Shown here: positions 1 to 7,205 of the stretch, piece by piece
How positions within the stretch are numbered: the first letter of the stretch is position 1
Layout: each line of letters begins with the position of its first letter
Source of the DNA: a virus
Strand: one strand, 5' to 3'
IMG/VR virus record: IMGVR_UViG_3300037248_000031
Location: 1 to 20,060 of that record
DNA length: 20,060 bases
Made by a program: the position numbers and the translations under genes
The notes under the pieces: generated by a model
The model's input: the letters and a program-made list of their open reading frames with translations, nothing else
What the model was told of the DNA's origin: nothing
Database searches by the model: none

Positions 1-113
1 GATGATGGCTGCCGGGGAGACATCCGGCACGAGAGATGTTACACCCAGATTACGGTCGGCGCAACTAGGAGACTCACCAGATCTTCTAAACCGGCGCATT
101 TCGCATGTAGCTG
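1..113 (+). other. left edge, possible end of an upstream gene
   Basis: Two forward frames are open here. One runs from base 1 to a TGA at 115-117. The other begins ATG ATG at base 2 and stops at 155-157, giving 51 residues with no recognisable domain. Neither has the strong C/G third-position bias of the genes downstream, so chance openness is possible. The stretch may hold the tail of a gene cut by the window edge, or only upstream DNA of the promoter that follows. Confidence 0.2.
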
Positions 114-143
114 TTGACTCATTCCCCACTCCCGTGATACGCT
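114..143 (+). promoter_or_regulatory. candidate sigma70-like promoter, leaderless transcript likely
   Basis: TTGACT at 114-119 (-35) is followed after 18 bases by TACGCT at 138-143. A weaker alternative -10 is GATACG at 136-141. The expected start of transcription, about 7 bases after the -10, falls on or next to the GTG start of the HTH gene at 150. No Shine-Dalgarno precedes that GTG. This suggests a leaderless mRNA. The -10 is imperfect, so confidence is moderate. Confidence 0.45.
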
Positions 144-149
144 CCTGTC

Positions 150-659
150 GTGGCTGAGGTCGAGCAGGTTGCGTCGCCGGTCGATTGGGAGGCAAAGACC
201 CTCGATCGCTATTCGAAGCGCCTCATCACCCTGGCGGCGAAGAAGAAGAAGCGTCTGGAGGCGATGGCCAAGCTCGGGCTGACCCCGGAGATCATCGCCA
301 AGGAGCGGCAGCGGGTGTCGAACGTCATGCGGCGCCTCCCCTCCTACAACCCACCCACCCCGCAACAGGTGACTGATCTCAGGGTCAAGCTCGGGCTGAC
401 TCACGACATGTTCGCGACCATCCTCGGGCTCGGCAAGCGGACCACCGATCAGTGGGAGAAGGGCAAACGGGTGCCGATTCGCAAGCACACCGCGCTGATG
501 ACCCGGATCGCCCAGATGAACGGGATCGACTGGCCTAGGATGACGGATGCGCTCGGGGTCGGCAAGCCGGTGCCTGATCCGATTACAGTTGTAGGACCGA
601 TTGATGAAGCTGAGGAGGAAGTGAAAGCTGATGAGAGTATTCAACGCCCTGAACGGTGA
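150..659 (+). CDS. XRE/YiaG-type helix-turn-helix protein
   Basis: The product has 169 residues and starts at GTG. The N-terminal half (about 1-70) is rich in Lys and Arg and probably helical. Residues about 77-110 form a clear HTH: a helix LRVKLGLTHDMFATILGL, then a recognition-type helix with QWEKGKR, as in XRE-family regulators that bind operator DNA as dimers. The C-terminal tail is acidic and probably disordered. There is no Shine-Dalgarno before the GTG, but a promoter ends 7 bases upstream, which fits a leaderless start. As first gene of the collinear block it may regulate it or act in packaging; the DNA target is unknown. The 3' end overlaps the next gene by 29 bases. Confidence 0.75.
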   Translation: MAEVEQVASPVDWEAKTLDRYSKRLITLAAKKKKRLEAMAKLGLTPEIIAKERQRVSNVMRRLPSYNPPTPQQVTDLRVKLGLTHDMFATILGLGKRTTDQWEKGKRVPIRKHTALMTRIAQMNGIDWPRMTDALGVGKPVPDPITVVGPIDEAEEEVKADESIQRPER

Positions 660-1056
660 AGAGGTCAAGAAGATCCTGAAATCGGACTTCGCGAAGCTAT
701 TGGACATGGACAGCGAACTGGCGCGCCATCTCACGTTCCCCGTCATCACCTGGCGGATCACGGTCGAGATGGAGATCTATCCGCGTACGCCCAAGGAGAA
801 GATCATCGCAGGCACCGGCACATTGGAGGAGGTCGATCCCAACACCAGCCAACCGGTCGACGTCACCGGGCTCACTCCTCGAAAGATCGCCATGGCCACT
901 GAAGAGCGCCGCATCGACGCACCAGATCAAGCGCGCGAAGAGGAAGGGATCGCGAGAGTAGAAGCCAAACCTCAGATCACATTCGCGAGGCGGGCTGAGG
1001 TGGGGGCGGGCGCATTGAACCCCACGATCGCGTCGGGGAACCGGCAGCGGGGATAA
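631..1056 (+). CDS. hypothetical phage protein, 141 residues
   Basis: The family is not recognised. The ATG at 631 is preceded by a GAGGAGGA-type Shine-Dalgarno about 11 bases upstream and lies inside the 3' end of the HTH gene, which suggests translational coupling. Residues 1-60 look folded: amphipathic helices containing EEVKKILKSDF, then a beta-type stretch with VITWRITVEMEIYPR. The rest is charged and probably disordered (EERRIDAPDQAREEEG). It has no membrane segment or signal peptide. Its position before a probable small terminase suggests an accessory packaging or regulatory role, which is inference only. Confidence 0.6.
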   Translation: MRVFNALNGEEVKKILKSDFAKLLDMDSELARHLTFPVITWRITVEMEIYPRTPKEKIIAGTGTLEEVDPNTSQPVDVTGLTPRKIAMATEERRIDAPDQAREEEGIARVEAKPQITFARRAEVGAGALNPTIASGNRQRG

Positions 1057-1062
1057 TCGCGC

Positions 1063-1515
1063 GTGGGGTTGCTGGACTTCCACGTCGAGTTGGCGCAGAC
1101 TAATCACCTGCTCAAACGAATCGCCGACGCTCTCGACCGCGCCATCCCCCCTCCTGTTGACCCTCAACAGCGCCGCGCGTACGAAGGCGCCAAGATCACC
1201 GTAGAGGACCTCTCGCGCATGGGCGATCCTGAAGCCCGCGAGCGTGAACGCGAAAAGATCGCGATGGACCGCAATATCTGGAGGAGGTATGGATTTGAAA
1301 AAGGGCGCGGGCAAGCGAAACCCGTGGGAGACGGAGTCGTCGCGCAACCGGGCGGCGTCGCTGATCAAGCAGTCGCGGCTGAAAGAGAGGCGGTTACTCG
1401 CGTCGGAACCTACGACCACGACGACCCCCTCGACACCCCCGGCTGGCTCGAAGAAGAAATCGGACTCGACCGCAGCGGGCGATCCCTTGACTCCTCAAAT
1501 CATGCCGGATTCTAG
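1063..1515 (+). CDS. hypothetical coiled-coil protein overlapping the next gene
   Basis: The GTG start lies 6 bases after the previous stop. The first ~80 residues are helical and heptad-like (LAQTNHLLKRIADALDRA), resembling the short helical proteins often found near phage packaging genes. The last ~75 residues are read from DNA that also encodes the start of the next gene in another frame, and they are low in complexity (LDTPGWLEEEIG). The overlap of about 227 bases is unusually long. Either both frames are used, or a stop or frame difference in relatives makes the protein shorter. The function is unknown. Confidence 0.5.
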   Translation: MGLLDFHVELAQTNHLLKRIADALDRAIPPPVDPQQRRAYEGAKITVEDLSRMGDPEAREREREKIAMDRNIWRRYGFEKGRGQAKPVGDGVVAQPGGVADQAVAAEREAVTRVGTYDHDDPLDTPGWLEEEIGLDRSGRSLDSSNHAGF

Positions 1516-2149
1516 CGGCGTAACCACCCCTGCCCCCGCCGAGAGTGACCGGTTCGTCGCCCCCATCCCCAACGGCATCGGCTCCCCGCTCGCCATCTGC
1601 CTGCGCACTATCATCCCGCATGGCTGGCGATCGATCTTTCACCTGTTCTCGCAGCTCGATCTCGGCCCTAACGACCCACGCGTCGGCCTGATCCTGGTCT
1701 GGAACATGATGACCTCGCACGAACGCCAGAAAGCCACCCCCGAAGACCTCTGCGCACGCGCCGGGATCAGCTATGGCCGCCTTCTCTATCTGGTCGAGGA
1801 GTCCGCCCGTGAGCGCAACCAGCTCACTTCCTCAATCGTCCGCTCCATGAACGCGACCACTCTCGTGCAGAAGGCGATCAGCTACGGCAAGGGCAAGGAA
1901 GGGTTCAAGGACCGGGAGATGCTGCTCAAGTCGTCCGGGTTCGTGCCCATGCCATCGGGTACCCAGATCAATAACACAGCAGTCGCCAATTCCAAATCGG
2001 GCGCCGTCGCGGGCCGCCTAGACGAATCGCTCGAAGAGATGGAAGAGGATACGTTGGAGTTCACTGAGATCGTGCGCGCAGCGTCGGATACGAAGCGCCG
2101 CGAATCCCCTGCCGATTTCGTGACGGATGAGTTTGGAGGCGATTCGTGA
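1289..2149 (+). CDS. probable terminase small subunit
   Basis: The product has 286 residues from the ATG at 1289, which follows a GAGGAGG Shine-Dalgarno with very short spacing; an in-frame ATG at 1244 would add 15 residues. Residues ~1-75 are basic and then Pro/Thr-rich. A folded core follows, with a predicted HTH around ATPEDLCARAGISYGRL and helices leading to a KDREMLLKSSGFVP motif. Similar DREM-L-K-GF stretches occur in small terminases that recognise phage DNA and load the large subunit. The C-terminus is acidic. Its position upstream of the large terminase fits, although three genes intervene. The assignment rests on motif memory and context, so it is tentative. Confidence 0.5.
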   Translation: MDLKKGAGKRNPWETESSRNRAASLIKQSRLKERRLLASEPTTTTTPSTPPAGSKKKSDSTAAGDPLTPQIMPDSSGVTTPAPAESDRFVAPIPNGIGSPLAICLRTIIPHGWRSIFHLFSQLDLGPNDPRVGLILVWNMMTSHERQKATPEDLCARAGISYGRLLYLVEESARERNQLTSSIVRSMNATTLVQKAISYGKGKEGFKDREMLLKSSGFVPMPSGTQINNTAVANSKSGAVAGRLDESLEEMEEDTLEFTEIVRAASDTKRRESPADFVTDEFGGDS

Positions 2150-2328
2150 TCCGCTACCCTTTGGTCCCGCCCGAAAAACTACACGAGGCTGTCCTTCACG
2201 CAAGCATGATGGCGTCTGCAGACCCGGATCACAGCTACGTAATCGTGTGCCACAAGTGCGGTGCGCCTATTCATGAACACAAGGATGGATTTGAGTGTGT
2301 TGACAATGCGATTGGAGGCGATACCTAG
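2146..2328 (+). CDS. small Cys-motif (zinc ribbon-like) protein
   Basis: This protein of 60 residues starts at a GTG that overlaps the previous stop (GTGA). Near the C-terminus it has CHKCGAPIHEHKDGFEC, with Cys-x2-Cys, two His and a third Cys, a plausible single zinc site. The N-terminal half contains a helix (EKLHEAVLHASMMASA). The TPR-glycosyltransferase gene begins directly after its stop codon, with no gap. The role is unknown; it is one of at least seven small Cys-motif proteins in this window. Confidence 0.6.
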   Translation: MIRYPLVPPEKLHEAVLHASMMASADPDHSYVIVCHKCGAPIHEHKDGFECVDNAIGGDT

Positions 2329-3561
2329 ATGGCTGAGTATTCGGCTCCCGTCTCGAACAACGAAGCGCTCGCCGATCTGGAAGCCGGTAAGATCGCGGAG
2401 TCACTCGCAGCATTACGTGAGCAGGTCTGGCGCGATCCCTCTTACAAGTCACTGTGCAATGTGGCGGCTGCCGAGCGCGCTGCGGGAGAGTTCGAAGCTG
2501 CCCGTGATCACCTGAACAGCGCCAGACGCATAGATTCGCGATCTCCTGTGGCGTGGTTCAACATGGCTAATGTCGATACCGACTGCGGCAACTTTGATCG
2601 TGCGCTAGGTTTATACGCGTTTGCATGGGAGCGAGGCAATGGGAACAAACAGATCGCCCTCGGCTACGCGCAAGCCCTCCTTCGTGAGCGCCGCTTCGCC
2701 GAAGCATGGCCACTCTGGGAACTTGGTCGCCTGGAATGGTCCTGGTTACCGCTCCCCGGTACGCGCCCCTGGCACCCGACCCTCTCGCCTGGCCATGTCC
2801 TCGCCATGTGCGAAGGTGGCTATGGCGACGCTTTCCTCTATTCGCGGTGGCTCCCCTTCATCAAACAGAGCGGGGCGGCGAAGGTCACTCTGATGATCTG
2901 GCGCTGCCTGCTCGACTGGACCGACTGGCGCGCGCTCGGCGTCGATGAAGTGGTCGCAAAAGAGGATGGAATCTCGCCTGAGGGAATTGACTACACGACG
3001 AGCTGGATGAGCCTGCCGGTGCTCGCAGGGATGCGGTCGATGAAGGATTTGCCGTGGCCTGAACCGTGGCTGTGGAGCGCTGGCAGGCCTATGCCACGTG
3101 CTGCCACGAACAGGATCGGTTTCTGCTGGACCGCAGCCGAACAGGGGCTGCTGCGCAAGATTCGCACACTTGATGATGACACCGCGAGCAGGGTTGGGCG
3201 CTACCTGGAAAATGACCTGGATAACGCGTGGTGTCTATCGCTTGTTCCTGGCGCTTCTCCGTGTATGCGTTTCAGTACGCTCGCGCGTGACATCTCGTGG
3301 AGAGACACGACAGCGCAGATCCAATCCCTCGACTATGTCGTCTCCACCGACACTGCCGTCGCGCACCTCTCCGCCCTCTGCGGCATCCCGACCCTGATCC
3401 TGCTCCCTTGTAACAGTGACTGGAAGTGGGGGCGCGACTCACTGACCGATGAGTGGTACGGCCCCCATGTGCGCTACTACCGCAATCGCGATCCGCTCAA
3501 GTGGGACGTTGACGTGATCAAGCGAGCTATCGAGGAGATGATCCGATGTCCATCTGCGTAG
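2329..3561 (+). CDS. TPR protein fused to a GT-B type glycosyltransferase-like domain
   Basis: The product has 410 residues. Residues ~10-130 are helical tetratricopeptide-type repeats (for example NVAAAERAAGEFEAARDHL). Residues ~155-400 resemble the glycosyltransferase fold of heptosyltransferases (GT9) and TPR-linked transferases. Visible parts are the glycine loop EGGYGDAFLYSRWLP at 162-176, the second-domain strand IGFCWTA at 263-269, and the hallmark STDTAVAHLSALCGIPT at 339-355 followed by WKWG. Such enzymes transfer sugar from a nucleotide-sugar donor. The acceptor here could be a virion protein or a host envelope glycan. It sits between the probable small and large terminases. The 3' end overlaps the next small gene by 16 bases. 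The fold is fairly sure; substrate and activity are not. Confidence 0.7.
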   Translation: MAEYSAPVSNNEALADLEAGKIAESLAALREQVWRDPSYKSLCNVAAAERAAGEFEAARDHLNSARRIDSRSPVAWFNMANVDTDCGNFDRALGLYAFAWERGNGNKQIALGYAQALLRERRFAEAWPLWELGRLEWSWLPLPGTRPWHPTLSPGHVLAMCEGGYGDAFLYSRWLPFIKQSGAAKVTLMIWRCLLDWTDWRALGVDEVVAKEDGISPEGIDYTTSWMSLPVLAGMRSMKDLPWPEPWLWSAGRPMPRAATNRIGFCWTAAEQGLLRKIRTLDDDTASRVGRYLENDLDNAWCLSLVPGASPCMRFSTLARDISWRDTTAQIQSLDYVVSTDTAVAHLSALCGIPTLILLPCNSDWKWGRDSLTDEWYGPHVRYYRNRDPLKWDVDVIKRAIEEMIRCPSA

Positions 3562-3707
3562 CACGGCGCAAGGATGGATCGTTACGCAATCGGCACTCCT
3601 GGAGGTACAAATACTGCCGTTGGTGTGGCCGTCACAGGGATGACATTAAGGCCGATGACAAGGCGCTTGCGGATTACAGGAGGGTAAAACGTACCACCCC
3701 TCAATAA
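3546..3707 (+). CDS. small basic Cys-motif protein, 53 residues
   Basis: An ATG at 3546, inside the 3' end of the glycosyltransferase gene, opens a frame of 53 residues rich in Arg and Lys. It contains the pair YCRWCGRH plus an isolated Cys near the start, suggesting a partial zinc knuckle. Its 3' end overlaps the extended 5' end of the large terminase in the -1 frame. The Shine-Dalgarno that would serve the terminase (3678-3684) lies inside this gene. The function is unknown; a packaging accessory or nucleic-acid binding role is inference. Confidence 0.55.
   Translation: MSICVARRKDGSLRNRHSWRYKYCRWCGRHRDDIKADDKALADYRRVKRTTPQ
3678..3691 (+). promoter_or_regulatory. strong Shine-Dalgarno preceding an ACG codon of the terminase frame
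   Basis: AGGAGGG at 3678-3684 is followed 4 bases later by ACG at 3689-3691, in frame with the large terminase. The terminase frame is open back to 3659 and holds no ATG, GTG or TTG before GTG at 3890, although codon usage is typical of a gene well upstream of 3890. ACG is therefore the best-placed start by spacing. ATA at 3704 and CTG at 3776 are in-frame alternatives without a ribosome binding site. Confidence 0.45.
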
Positions 3708-5911
3708 TCCGTGCCTCAATCGATCACGCCCAAGCCGCGCGCAAACCCGACGGCTCCCCTCGTCTCGACTTCACCCTGGAGTACAAATCAGTCGCCGAAG
3801 TCTCTGCCGCCGTCACGCACTTCAAATCCCTCCGCGACATCCACTCGGGCAAGCTCACCCGTCCCCTCAAACCCGACGAGCGGCAATGGGTGCGCAACGA
3901 GCGCCTCCTCTGCCGCTTCGACTTCCTCTACTGGGCGACGCGCTACGCCAAGATCCGCTCCTTCGAAGGGACCCTCGTCACTTACTCGCCGAACGTGGCG
4001 CAGCGTATCCTCCACACGATCTACGCCGAGAACGAGCTGAAGCGTGTCGCCAACGCCTCGATCGATTTGAAGGCCCGCCAGCTTGGCGTCTCGACCGATA
4101 CCGAACTTCGCGTGCTCCATCGCGCTCTCTACTATTCCCACGTCAATGCCGTCGTTGCCTCGTCCGACCCCGACAAATCCACCAAAATGGCGGGCATGAT
4201 GGAGCTGGCCTACGACGAGCAGCCCTGGTACCTCCAGGTCGCCGACCGTCGCATCGTGGGCGAGCTGTTAGAGTTCCCCCATCAGGACTCCGCGATCTCG
4301 ATCCAGCACGGCTCACAATTCACCGGGATCGCACGCGGTACCACCCCCACTGTCGCTCACCTCAGCGAGCTCTCCGATTACGAACACGCCGAAGACCTCG
4401 TGGACGCTTCGCTTCTCCGCGCCATGCACGATTCTCCGTGGATGTTTCTGGTCCTCGAATCGACCGCCATGGGCCGCCGCAACTGGTGGCACCGCTCGTG
4501 GCAGCACGCTAAGGAGAACTGGTCGCACGGGCGCTCCCGCCTCCGCCCGATCTTCCTCCCCTGGTTCGTGGGCACCGACCTTTACCCATCCGAGACCTGG
4601 CTCCGCGCCCGCCCGATCCCTCCCGACTGGACTCCGGCGCCGAACGTCGTGGCCCATGCCGAACGCGCCAACAACTACGTCCGCGCGAACGCTCTGCTCC
4701 GCCGCTTCCTCGGCGACGCCTGGCGGATGCCACGCGAGCAGATGTGGTTCTACGAAGTGGAGTACGACGAGCACCGTGCCAAACAGGAGCTGAACAAGTT
4801 CTTTCAGGAGATGCCCGCCGATGACATCGAAGCATTTCAGTCCACGAACCTGTCTGTCTTCGACGCTGACACGATCATTGCCTATCACAACAGTTCGACC
4901 GCCAAGAACCCGTACGGGGTCTACACCATTCTGGGAGACGACATCCCAGACCGGCTGCGCATTCCTGAGCCTCGATGGGACCGCAACAAAGCCCCCGTTG
5001 AGATCCGTGCCGCGTGGGGCACCTCGACCCCGCTGATCTACACTCTCCAACCCGTAAAGTGGGAGGGCTACTCCTCCGACGACGGCCTCGGCAAACTCTA
5101 TATCTGGGAGCCCCGCGATGACACTGCTACCTACGGATACGGCTGCGATACCTCTGACGGTCTCGGTCAGGACCGTTCGGTGCTCGAATTTATGCGCAAG
5201 GGCGATTCCTGGCGCAACGATGCCCAAGTGGCCGAGTATGCGTACGACTACACCAACGCTTTCGATCTCTGGCCAATGGCCATGGCCGTGGGTACTTACT
5301 TCTCGACCTATCACGAGGGCCTTCGTCGCCAACCCCGCGCCGCGATCGAATGCAAAGGAAACGGCGAAGTAGTCCAGAACGAGTTGCGCAAGCGTGGCTG
5401 GGTGAACTTCCACCCGTGGGTCCGCTACGACTCGCGCAAAGTCGAGAAGCACAAGGCCCACAAGATGGGGATCGTGACCGTCTACTGGTTCCGCTCGATG
5501 CTCGTCGACTGGGTCACCAAAGCCCTCCGTGATGGCTGGATCGACATCAACTCCCCATGGTTCGTCGAAGAGATGGAAGACTGGGAGCGCGACTGGGACG
5601 CGCAGGACACCAAAGCCGCGTACGGCGGCCACGACGACCGGATCATGTCGCTCGGGTTCGTGCTACTATCCCTCTACGACACCGAGATTCACACCGGCAT
5701 GCGCGGTTTGTCAGACGTTCGGCAGCGGATCGGCAAGCAGCAGGAGTTCGCTACCTACTCGCCCGGATTCCAAGGCTCCGACATCCACGAGGACTCCCCC
5801 ATGGCGAGCTATCTCCAACACCCCGACCCGGAGTCGCCGATCGCGCACATGCTCAACATCAAGCCGCAGCCGGAGGACAGATTCGATTACACAGGAGAGT
5901 ACGATCTATGA
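3689..5911 (+). CDS. terL: terminase large subunit (packaging ATPase/nuclease)
   Basis: This is the packaging motor that binds the portal, translocates DNA with ATP and cuts it. From ACG 3689 it has 740 residues; from the first conventional start, GTG 3890, it has 673. ATPase signs (numbered from ACG): Walker A-like KARQLGVST at ~128-136, Walker B region TVAHLSEL ending in acidic residues at ~221-228, and coupling motif LESTA at ~256-260. RNase H-type nuclease signs: GCDTSDG with Asp near 487, and a GHDDR motif with Asp ~649-650. All expected acidic positions are present. The 5' extension has the same C/G third-position bias and reads as protein (for example RPLKPDERQWVRNERLL), so I place the start upstream of 3890. 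The stop overlaps the next ATG (ATGA). Confidence 0.9.
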   Translation, partial: TYHPSIIRASIDHAQAARKPDGSPRLDFTLEYKSVAEVSAAVTHFKSLRDIHSGKLTRPLKPDERQWVRNERLLCRFDFLYWATRYAKIRSFEGTLVTYSPNVAQRILHTIYAENELKRVANASIDLKARQLGVSTDTELRVLHRALYYSHVNAVVASSDPDKSTKMAGMMELAYDEQPWYLQVADRRIVGELLEFPHQDSAISIQHGSQFTGIARGTTPTVAHLSELSDYEHAEDLVDASLLRAMHDSPWMFLVLESTAMGRRNWWHRSWQHAKENWSHGRSRLRPIFLPWFVGTDLYPSETWLRARPIPPDWTPAPNVVAHAERANNYVRANALLRRFLGDAWRMPREQMWFYEVEYDEHRAKQELNKFFQEMPADDIEAFQSTNLSVFDADTIIAYHNSSTAKNPYGVYTILGDDIPDRLRIPEPRWDRNKAPVEIRAAWGTSTPLIYTLQPVKWEGYSSDDGLGKLYIWEPRDDTATYGYGCDTSDGLGQDRSVLEFMRKGDSWRNDAQVAEYAYDYTNAFDLWPMAMAVGTYFSTYHEGLRRQPRAAIECKGNGEVVQNELRKRGWVNFHPWVRYDSRKVEKHKAHKMGIVTVYWFRSMLVDWVTKALRDGWIDINSPWFVEEMEDWERDWDAQDTKAAYGGHDDRIMSLGFVLLSLYDTEIHTGMRGLSDVRQRIGKQQEFATYSPGFQGSDIHEDSPMASYLQHPDPESPIAHMLNIKPQPEDRFDYTGEYDL

Positions 5912-6450
5912 AGCACAAATGGCAAGGGCAACAGACACCTAAGCAATCTGATGCATCACCCGTCGCCGCTGCAGAGTATAATGAGCAGCCAGAGGTGACC
6001 GCACCAATGCAAACGACTTATCTTTCGCCGCGACAGTACACGGTCGTGGACATCCAGGCGCTTGTGGCAGTAGCGAACAGCGCCGCCCCCGCAACCCCAA
6101 CGACTCCCGAGCCCACGCCTGCGTCTACTGTGCCCACAATACCTGGTGTGCCTCCTGGACCCACTCCTGCGCCCCCCACGGGAACGGTGCTGGTGACCGC
6201 GCTCTCAGTCGACGTGGACAACCATGAAGCCGCCTACGCCGTGGCCATCGACGCAACCCACGTCGCAGTCGTCCCGCGCGGCCCCATGGGTCCGTTCGCG
6301 GTCACCGTCAAGGGCACTGATATCTATGGCAACTCCGTCGCACCCCTCGTGATCCCGTTCGAAGTGGTGCCTAACGTAAAGCTGACCGGCGTCGTTGGCC
6401 CTTTACAAAACAAAGGTGTCGAGACCCCCGGCATTCCTGCGCGATGGTAG
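5908..6450 (+). CDS. Pro-rich linker plus Ig-like domain protein
   Basis: The product has 180 residues from an ATG overlapping the terminase stop, with an AGGAGAG Shine-Dalgarno about 10 bases upstream. Residues ~1-55 are polar. Residues ~65-95 form a Pro/Thr/Ala-rich linker (TPTTPEPTPASTVPTIPG). Residues ~97-165 are beta-rich, with alternating hydrophobics as in a small Ig-like module. Ig-like domains are frequent on phage capsids, where they may bind carbohydrate. There is no membrane segment. A virion surface or decoration role is inferred from composition and context; the exact family is not recognised. Confidence 0.6.
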   Translation: MKHKWQGQQTPKQSDASPVAAAEYNEQPEVTAPMQTTYLSPRQYTVVDIQALVAVANSAAPATPTTPEPTPASTVPTIPGVPPGPTPAPPTGTVLVTALSVDVDNHEAAYAVAIDATHVAVVPRGPMGPFAVTVKGTDIYGNSVAPLVIPFEVVPNVKLTGVVGPLQNKGVETPGIPARW

Positions 6451-6454
6451 TGGT

Positions 6455-6538
6455 GTGAACCCCGCGCCGTGGCCGCTGCTGCCGTATGTCATAGCCGTGA
6501 TCGGTGCGATCCTGGTGGTGCTGCTGAAGGTGACATGA
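6455..6538 (+). CDS. 27-residue single-membrane-span peptide
   Basis: GTG at 6455 opens a short frame of 27 residues that is almost entirely one hydrophobic segment (LLPYVIAVIGAILVVLL) with a short Lys-containing end. It fits the gap between the Ig-like protein and the zinc-ribbon gene, and its TGA overlaps the next ATG (ATGA), the junction style of bona fide genes here. No strong Shine-Dalgarno is visible. The function is unknown; a holin-like or membrane accessory peptide is possible. Confidence 0.45.
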   Translation: MNPAPWPLLPYVIAVIGAILVVLLKVT

Positions 6539-7044
6539 CAACGTGCTCTCAATGCGGGGCGGAACTGCAGATCGGCGACTTTCCGTTCTGCCCCCATGGT
6601 TCCATCTATGCCCAGTACGCCCAACATTTCGACCCTATCGTCGTCCATCAGGCTCCCGACGGTTCGTATTCATTCCCGGCTTCGGTGGATGCTCCGCTCC
6701 GTCCAGGATATGCAAAGGTCGAGATCCGCACTCTGCGCGAGGCTGACCGAATCACTCGCGAAGTCAACAGCCGCGAGGACGCCGCCATCCGCGAATCCCA
6801 CCACGCGAGTGAAGCTCAGCGCGAAGCTACCCTTGCGCGCAATCGTGCCCAGCTCGACCAAGCCAAGGCGCGCTTCTCGCCCCAAGGCCGCGAGTTCGCC
6901 GCGCGCATGAGAGAGTACGTCAACTCGAAGCGCCGCCCCGGTCCTGGCTCGGCGAACTTCCACATCGACGTTTTCTCTCACGACCGTTCGAACCGCGAGG
7001 AGTATCGCGATGCGCGCACTGACTGGAAATCGAGGCGTGTATGA
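6535..7044 (+). CDS. zinc-ribbon protein with helical C-terminus
   Basis: The product has 169 residues from the ATG at 6535, which overlaps the stop of the 27-residue peptide. The N-terminus has CSQCG followed by CPHG, a zinc-ribbon-like arrangement. A middle region contains LREADRITREVNSRED, which matches a pattern I associate with zinc-ribbon proteins encoded between terminase and portal in many phages. Residues ~90-135 are a charged helix (coiled coil) and the C-terminus is basic. A packaging or head-assembly accessory role is plausible but unproven. Confidence 0.65.
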   Translation: MTTCSQCGAELQIGDFPFCPHGSIYAQYAQHFDPIVVHQAPDGSYSFPASVDAPLRPGYAKVEIRTLREADRITREVNSREDAAIRESHHASEAQREATLARNRAQLDQAKARFSPQGREFAARMREYVNSKRRPGPGSANFHIDVFSHDRSNREEYRDARTDWKSRRV

Positions 7045-7205
7045 TGTGGCTGTTTGCGCGATACAGTTGGGGATGGGACCTGCGAGTACCGTTTGGGTGG
7101 ATAACCTTCAGCCGCTGTGATGGCGTGCCCAAGCTGTATTTTTCACCTGATGCTACACCTTCGCATCCACGTGCGTTTGTGCTGTATCGCGCGAGGCGTT
7201 TCTAG
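7041..7205 (+). CDS. hypothetical protein, 54 residues
   Basis: Two adjacent ATG codons (7041 and 7044) open this frame, the first overlapping the previous stop. The product is rich in aromatics and Arg (FARYSWGWDLRVPFGWITF) with no clear membrane span. Its TAG shares its last base with the portal GTG (TAGTG), suggesting coupling to portal translation. No family is recognised. Its codon use is less C/G-biased than the flanking structural genes, as for several other small accessory genes here. Confidence 0.5.
   Translation: MMWLFARYSWGWDLRVPFGWITFSRCDGVPKLYFSPDATPSHPRAFVLYRARRF

Noticed and set aside
3711-4040. Forward frame starting GTG 3711
   Set aside because: Ser/Thr/Arg/Pro-rich shadow composition; it overlaps the 5' part of the terminase frame, which carries the coding bias.
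4313-5632. 439-residue open frame on the minus strand
   Set aside because: It lies opposite the terminase, whose motifs are clear. It is a by-product of C/G-rich third positions in the real gene, as are the other long minus-strand frames.
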